Positions 31,901 to 36,841 of a stretch of DNA of 36,841 bases are shown piece after piece. The translations under genes and the position numbers were made by a program. The stretch covers positions 1 to 36,841 of the forward strand of contig LSSN01002125.1 in NCBI GenBank assembly GCA_001970855.1, read 5' to 3'. Every line of letters starts with the position of its first letter. Positions within the stretch are counted from its first letter, which is position 1. The stretch is from Smittium culicis (taxonomy: Eukaryota > Kickxellomycota > Harpellomycetes > Harpellales > Legeriomycetaceae). The notes beneath the pieces are model-generated. The model was given only the letters and a program-made list of their open reading frames with translations, searched no databases and was not told where the DNA came from.

Positions 31901-32319
31901 AATTCAAGATCAGAGTTTTCTTTACTGTATTCTTGATGATCTAGCAAATTTGAAAGTGTGTTATTTTTTAGTGGTGTTATATTGTCTAAAGAGGGGGGAA
32001 TTGAATTTTGATCTAAAGCGGACAAATTGTTGATCGTTGCGGAAGAATCTATTGTAGGAAAGATTTGATTTTCAGAAATGAGATCTATTTTTTGAGGATC
32101 GGCTTTATTTTCGCAAGAGATAATTTCGTCTGAAGAATAAGGTACAGATTTGTCAACGAAATCAATGTTTTTAGAGCGATTAGAGTTGTCTTTTAACGAT
32201 TTATTTGGATTTCTTCTGAATACGGAGTTAAAAACGGAGCCGATAGAGGTATTATTGTACTCTTTATTCGATTTTATAGTTTCTTTTTTTTTGTCTTTAT
32301 CAACATTCTGAGAAGACAT
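25951..32319 (-). CDS. TSC2: tuberin (TSC2), Rheb GTPase-activating protein
   Basis: GAP that, with TSC1/hamartin, turns off Rheb and so restrains TORC1 growth signalling. A single exon of 2122 residues. The frame extends six codons further to a TTG at 32337 after a stop, so the first ATG (32319) is the likely start. Residues 1-130 are Ser/Asn/Asp-rich. About 150-1300 is helical, HEAT-like tuberin sequence. The RapGAP domain spans about 1545-1700 with VGVIYAG, HGSSAYWAFLRGLG, NDCISNIFFHVATMMPT, then HIGNDFVHIVFNESGDEYSL and QFNFVQIIVTPG. The catalytic Asn thumb of the H-x-G-N-D-F motif (Asn1643 in human TSC2) is present at about 1647. TWRQRLRGIRRLR follows at about 1770, like the basic end of human tuberin. 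Here about 340 Ser/Pro/Asn-rich residues follow it. Basophilic-kinase-like sites (RSYSIRKS, RKGSS) lie before the GAP domain. Confidence 0.95.
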   Translation of the reverse strand: MSSQNVDKDKKKETIKSNKEYNNTSIGSVFNSVFRRNPNKSLKDNSNRSKNIDFVDKSVPYSSDEIISCENKADPQKIDLISENQIFPTIDSSATINNLSALDQNSIPPSLDNITPLKNNTLSNLLDHQEYSKENSDLELNMPQIDLVNNAQEIVAKVGDLSLQNAPIERRIGAIQRVIDIISTDDIYQNLSSIWDSVNDLCPLSSKNPDIMNILYKLIVAIYNSVKNSSSCYKNISNSFKESYLIEITLILISPTDWDSIVTSAQILPWSTNNGFIILQKNMQLFDTLFNWTCTSIEIFFTENNNQLNIENENNFNPEKMFSDAKSVLENCILLMNYQVKYNYPLLTDNGVSRVLEELCLKSQKMLLSGQELFTLNLNSLLAQIFDLIDSVANSGAIPLETLKVVVKLICYSITIDEYHEISCNIANKMILSSYIQEVAQCLMRIVMKKYPESNENIGTFIKNKPLTQSLGSENRIIRLAIIQGSVYSICSAMAEDVFKFLSYDTTVGIFLPTLLAALQVNKGYLELNSSSTIHPSSEISIDFNHSLYLTLRFLDNLLFKRQTLELSPSSWGVVIDLVFCGIEFISAASENSMPKNSHSKILVHFYSILKSLYSAYEQGCCKDVHWMKNNIAKILFVSIRFDSFPDELAIALLNLSDASSHFSTRNVESQNILFTKVELFFFNTKKSLEIRRGAIDLVKTRVLSSYESFSDESDSKIITKIVSRLPFETDHQIIESIVTISERALEEGKGADYESILNVLKSVVSQAKANYDIYFSPPTTSEPYLSRKGSSDPEQVDNPSPSNNPHGQNTAAELPKINDVNGITIKSIPLSTHQSDTSISTNPNIQSFIKQDPVSLSDDDELFLVENNKFKATLVSTTLVRAMQVLLSGERASTFKKSNFYLNDLSYKYDFSNPELTSKLINAILDLSCNSDIDTKVRCILISSLFSLRADIYYRIYYSENEKSNPINNWRPMVRNPVFTEEIEELNQQKTKEGPQEFDTLTVCEKWGVFDVQNYLEKMTFILFQDPSYEVVLEVSRGLEDQLCNIYLFWTCSAQIQKFITLLSPALDSDKFGVREYWKSKLDTDTRIELTILGYRLLTRTILYSRIINLSLRNRLVNSFQVGLGKGSFKISRPCIHALNICMLEIPIVFRKQLPAILTRLVQTHNANSMNVHILEFISAISRQPDMLANLVINDLKLLLQIPLNYIKVYYSQKSRLNSISSYNSSSPSLNPNFDKDYNSQKNLNVPTRPSAPRSYSIRKSIGSKDIEKVRSNTSKESDSVDSSRLEYNFISGKEIISNDPATEYYVLVMAYQTIDIIFLSLRSEKKLNVLATLLQGLLSSNSYSQELNEMNIVCIDAIFRFLFMRSDHILDRKEVVTEEDLNETVEYSWIQSCGIKTIRAQKNGRLAQIIVQRACSMSSTVVDLPKMALEIFCENKNSPNSFFDIAISNDKEGQSYLSNKAVSEHLPISALNSVLHGKTVQVNVKNKLLHLPVVVSSQKSFVDELISLFPRLVGIDHPTFIPNNPRTQRALSVMRISPTIDTHKIGVIYAGPKQTGENEILSNTHGSSAYWAFLRGLGKVVRLSQVTGYSGGLDTTGADTDGRFGIQWNDCISNIFFHVATMMPTHDNKESGSVTQHLKKAHIGNDFVHIVFNESGDEYSLNTLASQFNFVQIIVTPGDISSKSPDLIDEFDDSKKPIVRGERLYYVRTQISDELPPIGPAMYPKLVTLSALPGLVRIAAIHANIFVQVYLAIKKHAAREYVSTWRQRLRGIRRLRDAAFVKTETSPSATENEIPSPSLLRDTSFHPISTALESQNSPLSSGNLNNQYPFSSSMGKSIIPIEAFIDSPNMNLEDKRGLHNRPPLNKPTRASLFSSASNSPRKTDSPFTFSPNLIKIDSMKNKSAITPIIDNPSSVFTFKSPDTSENIQTTTNIAQNLTNINSMATEVNLQANNVEPCFDADILTNRITRKTSDKSKLEPLIISPHNEESSDKLKPGVIDLCMFSKLMDESMIKPNDTGLVNSQNKSRHKPTPSEDLNLPKPIQKTDYSSYNFINSDRIEFTDDQVHETQFEICKDGISNQSYISQIDKSCLSGINIFDPDITASKILESIVSNIGSRNNW

Positions 32320-32744
32320 CTCAATATCTAATGGCAAGTGTTAGAATAGCAACGATATTAATTGCGAAGGAAAATAAGTAGCTGAGGCTGTAGATCGATG
32401 GAATGAATAGGAGGGTGTAGATTTTAGATAGATAGATTGTTATCTTGTGATGCACTATAGCCCTGATTTATTGCCATTTAACAGGCTAGAGGGAAGAAGC
32501 GTGGTAGTATAAACGGGATATTTTGGTATATAAAATCAGAATATGTCTTTAATACGTTTAAAAGGATAAAACGGTGTGTGTGTGGTTATAGCGATAGAGG
32601 TTTGAGCTAGATGTTGCCTAAATCTATTAAGCGAGGGCTTAAATTAGTAAGTCTATATGCTCAAAGAGAGGTGTTTGTTTGGGGTCTATTTATGTAAACA
32701 ATGTAGTGAATAATATAAATAAATTAATGAAACTGGATAATAAA
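32320..32744. other. TSC2 upstream region
   Basis: Contains the TSC2 5' leader and promoter on the minus strand. The stretch 32340-32640 is noticeably less AT-rich than the spacers, with G-rich plus-strand words (GGAGGGTGTAG, AGAGGGAAGAAGCG) that read as pyrimidine-rich on the transcript strand. No named site was found. Confidence 0.45.
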
Positions 32745-32829
32745 CTAAATCAGCTGTGCGGAAGAAGAGGCAGCTTTAAAGTCTGATTGAAATGAAGCCA
32801 ATATATCAAATTCTACAGAAACGTAAAAT
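32745..32829 (-). other. orphan exon-like open stretch
   Basis: After an AAATTACAG acceptor at 32830, the minus strand reads FYVSVEFDILASFQSDFKA and SSSAQLI to a TAG at 32745. It resembles a genuine last exon in composition. No upstream exon could be joined with confidence, although TTTATATTCAG near 32875 and an ATG-S-E-L near 32975 are nearby. It may be a small gene's end or an artefact. Confidence 0.25.
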
Positions 32830-33070
32830 CTGTAATTTACAATAATTAAATTACTGCGAAATAACCTGAATATAAAAAAAATCAAATTAATTAGAGTAGA
32901 AATTAAAATACTCAATTTGCAAAATGTCAATCAAATTCATAAAAAATCTTTTTTGCTTTAAAGCTCAGACATTGCTCTGAATTGGATATTATTCAATCCA
33001 CATTATTATCAGCAACTAGCATGGCATTTTTGCTTTACTTTTATTTTTTTATTCATTTTTACTTTTATTT

Positions 33071-33145
33071 TATCAGCTTTTCTGATTGATTTTAATTTTT
33101 ATCAGCTTTTTTGTATATTTTTAATTTATATCAGTTCTTTTGTTA
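33071..33145. repeat. 29-base tandem repeat, about 2.5 copies
   Basis: TATCAGCTTTT begins at 33071 and 33100, and TATCAGTTCTTTT at 33129, exactly 29 bases apart each time. T/A-rich sequence lies between (ending TTTTAATTTTT or TTTTTAATTTA). A small minisatellite in intergenic DNA. Confidence 0.75.
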
Positions 33146-33939
33146 TAAGATGGGATCCTTTTTACGCTCAGAACGAATAATCTGATTCTGAGCATACAAA
33201 CTCACTATTGTTTGTGCCCAATAACCTAGAATTACTTAACTGTAGTTTGTAGCCAATTGACTTATGCTATGTTCAATTTCTTTGCAGTCCACTCCGGTCT
33301 GAATTGTAAGATATGATCCTGCGCATTTCTATATTTTTATTACTATTGGAGTCTAAAGCTTAGTTTAGTAGGGGTCCCGCCAATAGTCTATTCATTATGA
33401 TCATTCTCAAGCTATTTATTTGCGAAATTAAGTTTTTATTGGCAATAATTTTTAAGCTCTTGAAATAATTTTTCTAGGTTTCACGCTTGTTTATTTGCTT
33501 CCCTTAGTATCTGCTGTTTATCTACTGGCCATCAGGCAGTGGTATATATCCAGCTAGAATATCTAATTCATTTTTTTTTTGCCTTTGAAAGGCTGGATAC
33601 CTTTTATGAGTATTTAGTGCATTCGACAAATACCGATTTTCTCACCTGCTGCCAATAACTATCAGTTTCTGCTTTGTGAAAATTTACTATCGCTGCCGGA
33701 ATGATCAAATCCAAGCTAATAAAATGACACTATTCAAATTGTATCCCTAAACCAATTGGATCTTCGCCATTACCTATCCTAGTGTAGATAGTGTAACCCT
33801 AAAATTAGCTAATCGCGATGTAATCTTTTTATGCTCTATTTATCCTAAATAAGTATCATTCCCTTATTAAAAGTGTCCTACTATTTGTTTATACCATTTT
33901 TATTTCTTTTACTATAAGGCGATTCGTTGGAATATGAGC

Positions 33940-34126
33940 GTTCCTGAACAAATAAGATATATATCGATGGAGATGTATAAGTTCCTGAAATAGAAAAATA
34001 ATACAAATCAGTGAATATATGTGTTCCTGAAATGAAAAAATAATATATGGGATTAAAATGATATAATCTACAAAACTAAAATGCGCTTTCCGTTAAAATA
34101 AAATATATCAATAATTTGTTCCTGGG
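33940..34126. repeat. 41/42-base tandem repeat with GTTCCTGAAA core
   Basis: The word GTTCCTGAA occurs at 33940, 33981 and 34023 (spacing 41 and 42), the last two followed by the similar ATAGAAAAATAATA and ATGAAAAAATAATA. A weaker fourth copy, GTTCCTGGG, lies at 34118. The copies are diverged, so this looks like an old minisatellite. Confidence 0.7.
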
Positions 34127-36841
34127 CTTTTTTTTTTTTATCGCGAAATTACAAGCAGTTTTAACGGAAAAATTAAGGCTAGCAAATTATCTGCCATTTT
34201 ACCTGTAGTCTATCTAAATATACTAAAAGCTGCCTTATATGGGAGATTCCTAGGCCGAGAGGTGCTTTTTTTTCTTGACGTTTTTATTAGCTATAGTGCA
34301 TTAGATAAAAGCATTGGTCGTATCAGATCATTCATTCGATGATATATTATAAAAAATTTAAAAATTAAGTGATCTGATTAGTAGGAAAATTTAAATAGAA
34401 TTAGCCCCACTCCTCGAAATAATTTCCCAAATTTATGGTTGGACAATTGATTTTTTTAATTATTATTTTTACTAGCCCATTAGCAGCTGCGCATTTACAA
34501 GGCGAGGATTAGCCTTTTATTTTACAGCCCGTATTTAGTTAAAATAATAGCATGTAGAGATCACAAACTCGTAGCATAAAAGATTTAAAAACTGTTATAG
34601 TAAAAGATTAATGAAAGTTTATAGATATATCAACATACCCAATATTTTATTTAATGAATAAATAATGCCTATAAGTACAACAAACAAACTAATATTTATG
34701 GCTTAGTAAGCTTTAATTCGCGCATGATCATCTAGTAATGTGATAATAAAATTTTCTAAAATTATTAGATTAAAATTCAAAAGTATATAATTAAATTGTT
34801 TTCAGTCTGAGCGATGTGCTATTTATTAAAAGATCATCCATGTTAATGGCAAATCTACTGAGTCCGTTTATTTCATTTCTTTTCTAAGTCTTTCCACACT
34901 CTTTATAATCTACTATAAATCTGTCCATATTTTCTTTTTTTTTATTAAATGGAAAGCATTCAAATTCTTGTCGATCTATTTGCGAAACTGCAGGTATAAT
35001 ATTTTAACCTGCTACAAAATCAGTCACTGGTGGTTTATATGTAATAAAAACTCTAAAATGCTTTTAAAAATGGAAATGCGTCATATTTCCTTTAAAAAAA
35101 ATGCGATGTTGATAACAAATCTTTTATGCTAAATCTTGTTGCATTTTTATTCTGGCTTATTTTTCGATAGTATTATATATAGCAGCCAGTAAAATGTTTG
35201 ATTGAGCAATTTAGTTGACCAGTAAATAATTGATACTAGTTAAAAAATAAAAAGCACCTCACCAAACCCATAGAAATAGAACATTTTCATAATCTTTTAG
35301 GTATCATGATTCCACTATATTGAAATAAAAAATTTGCAAGTTAAAGGTAAAGATAATAGCTTCTATTGAATAGCATTTTTATTTGGAGAATATAGATATG
35401 AATTACCAGAATTCTAATTATCCATTTTCTTTTCATGTGAATATTTTTAAATTTATCCGCTTTTTATATCACGCATTATGCTCAATATGGCTATAGGAAA
35501 CTAATGTGCTCCTTATAATTTTTAGCAAAGATGGTTTGCTGTAAAAAGTTGTTCGAACATATCTCCTTATGTAGATACACTGATGTCTACCAATAATTTT
35601 TTTATTTGTAGGATAAACCTCTTTGATTAAATGTTAAATTTAAAATTATAACTTGTTTTTCAAGGCCTTGTGTAAATATACTTCAATCTTCAAAAATAAT
35701 ACACCGATATTTTTATGATGATAATCTCTTGTTTTTTAAAAGCAAAATTTTAGACAAGGCTGATTTGCTATATATTGAGAAATATAGATCCTAAAATTTT
35801 CTTCTAGTTGTTGCGCTGAAAATAGTTCATTAAATTAAAATCTAATTGGGCTCTATGAAGAGAGCACTTTTATGTGTAAAGAGCGATTCTGTAATAAGTT
35901 TGATATATAATTTCTATCCAATTAAAATAGCTTAGAATTTTTTTAGCAAATAGCACATTTATAATGAAATAAATTAATAGAAAAATCATAATGCCTTTCG
36001 AGTTCAGCAAATAGCTATTTATAATTTATAATGTTTGGCCCAATATAAATTAACTAGAATAAAGCGCTTTCTTCGTTCAGAATCTCAAATTATTTCAACT
36101 TGGCATAAATAAATATACTATATTTATTTCCCCCTCCCTTTCTTATAATGAAGTAGTTATTCGCATCATCGCAACTAATTGCTACTCAAGTTTTTTTTTA
36201 CAGATAAGCAAATTTTTTTGTCAACAGGTAATATATAACCTGCTTATAAATTGGCGACTTAGTAAGGTTGTGGGACTTTTTTTGTACTGAAATTACGTTC
36301 GCCAATACAAATTGTAAATATCGCCATTTTCGCTGAGTTGATTTATGGTATTATTCTCTATTAGAGCCCAAAAATAAGCGAAAGTAATAGCTGAATACAA
36401 ATTACATAGACATTTTTGCCCATCTAAAAATAATCTCTCGAATCTAGATTCTCTATTTGATTGATTTCATTGTTTACGAGATAAATAGTATGCCAGAAAC
36501 TGGCAGTTTATAGCGCTAATTACACAGTGTAACCTAGTGAGCCAAATTTGTTATTTAAATAGCCGAATTTTTCTTTGTTTTATAGAGAAGCAGAAAATTT
36601 ATACCTATATATGTTCATCCATTGGTTTATAAACTAATAATTTTCTTCATATGTCTATTTTTAAAGCATAGATTAACGTCTTCATCTATATAAATGTATG
36701 CAGCTTAATATTAATGATTATTTCATATTCACTTTGAACAACTAATGCTCTTATGCCTCATGTGTTTTAACTATAATAAAAAAAAAATTTTTTATTCAAT
36801 GAACCACTGGGTACATTCACATTCAATAAATTTAAAATTTT

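Larger units (their letters stand above)
32830..36841. other. gene-poor right flank with repeats and degraded frames
   Basis: About 4 kb with no intact gene. Two short tandem arrays are listed separately. Minus-strand frames with internal stops occur at about 33480-33720 (PAAIVNFHKAETDSYWQQVR, then a stop, then NELDILAGYIPLPDGQ) and at about 34790-35040 (SQIDRQEFECFPFN, RFIVDYKECGKT, stop, SRFAINMDDLLINSTS). They look like eroded genes or mobile-element remnants that I cannot assign. The final 1.5 kb shows nothing but A/T-rich sequence. Confidence 0.45.

Noticed and set aside
32335..32337. TTG at 32337 as the TSC2 start
   Set aside because: A stop precedes it at once and the first ATG in frame is 18 bases downstream; non-ATG starts are unusual in nuclear eukaryotic genes.
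1..36841. tRNA, rRNA, CRISPR array or telomeric repeat
   Set aside because: No tRNA B-box with a foldable partner, no rRNA core, no regularly spaced identical repeats and no G-rich telomere units were seen on either strand.

Overview
The window is AT-rich eukaryotic nuclear DNA. It carries intron-split genes with short GT-AG introns (about 60 to 120 bases) and long, gene-poor, A/T-biased spacers. The gene set (a TSC2 tuberin homologue, SSU-processome Utp22, SWR1-complex Vps71, a C3HC/Rsm1 zinc-finger protein, PP4R2, an NPC2-type secreted lipid-binding protein and an SDR16C dehydrogenase) fits a fungus. TSC2 is absent from budding yeast, and the extreme AT bias suggests an early-diverging lineage such as a gut-dwelling or zoopagomycete fungus. 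That placement is inference from gene content and composition only. The statements about protein families rest on recognised motifs, not on database searches.

Layout. Bases 1-8.5 kb are gene-poor. They hold a decayed piggyBac-type transposase on the minus strand (about 400-1800), a diverged 139-base tandem duplication (2341-2590), small repeats, and an uncertain block of hydrophobic exon-like pieces (about 7085-8040, minus). Bases 8.58-32.3 kb are the gene-dense part: SDR16C-like dehydrogenase (+, 7 exons), C3HC/Rsm1 zinc-finger protein (-, 5 exons), Vps71/ZNHIT1 (+, 4 exons), NPC2-like (-, 2 exons), an unassigned multi-exon gene (-), PP4R2/Psy4 (-, 6 exons), Utp22/Nrap (-, 2 exons) and TSC2 (-, one long exon). 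The C3HC and Vps71 genes are divergent across a 182-base shared promoter. Vps71 and NPC2 converge with only 85 bases between stop codons. Bases 32.3-36.8 kb are again gene-poor, with two short tandem arrays and a few degraded open stretches.

No operon-like logic or new multi-gene system is evident. The genes are housekeeping or signalling functions that act separately: chromatin remodelling, ribosome biogenesis, PP4 phosphatase, TORC1 control, lipid handling. The most informative observations are the fossil piggyBac transposase, the SDR with a replaced catalytic-tetrad Asn, the NPC2 homologue that has lost both partners of one disulfide, a probable non-GT donor in the C3HC gene, and a TSC2 with a long extra C-terminal tail. 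Several exon structures were rebuilt by eye from splice signals, phase and motif continuity. Multi-exon totals divide exactly by three in the SDR, C3HC, Vps71, NPC2, PP4R2 and Utp22 models, which supports them; in the C3HC model this depends on a non-GT donor.
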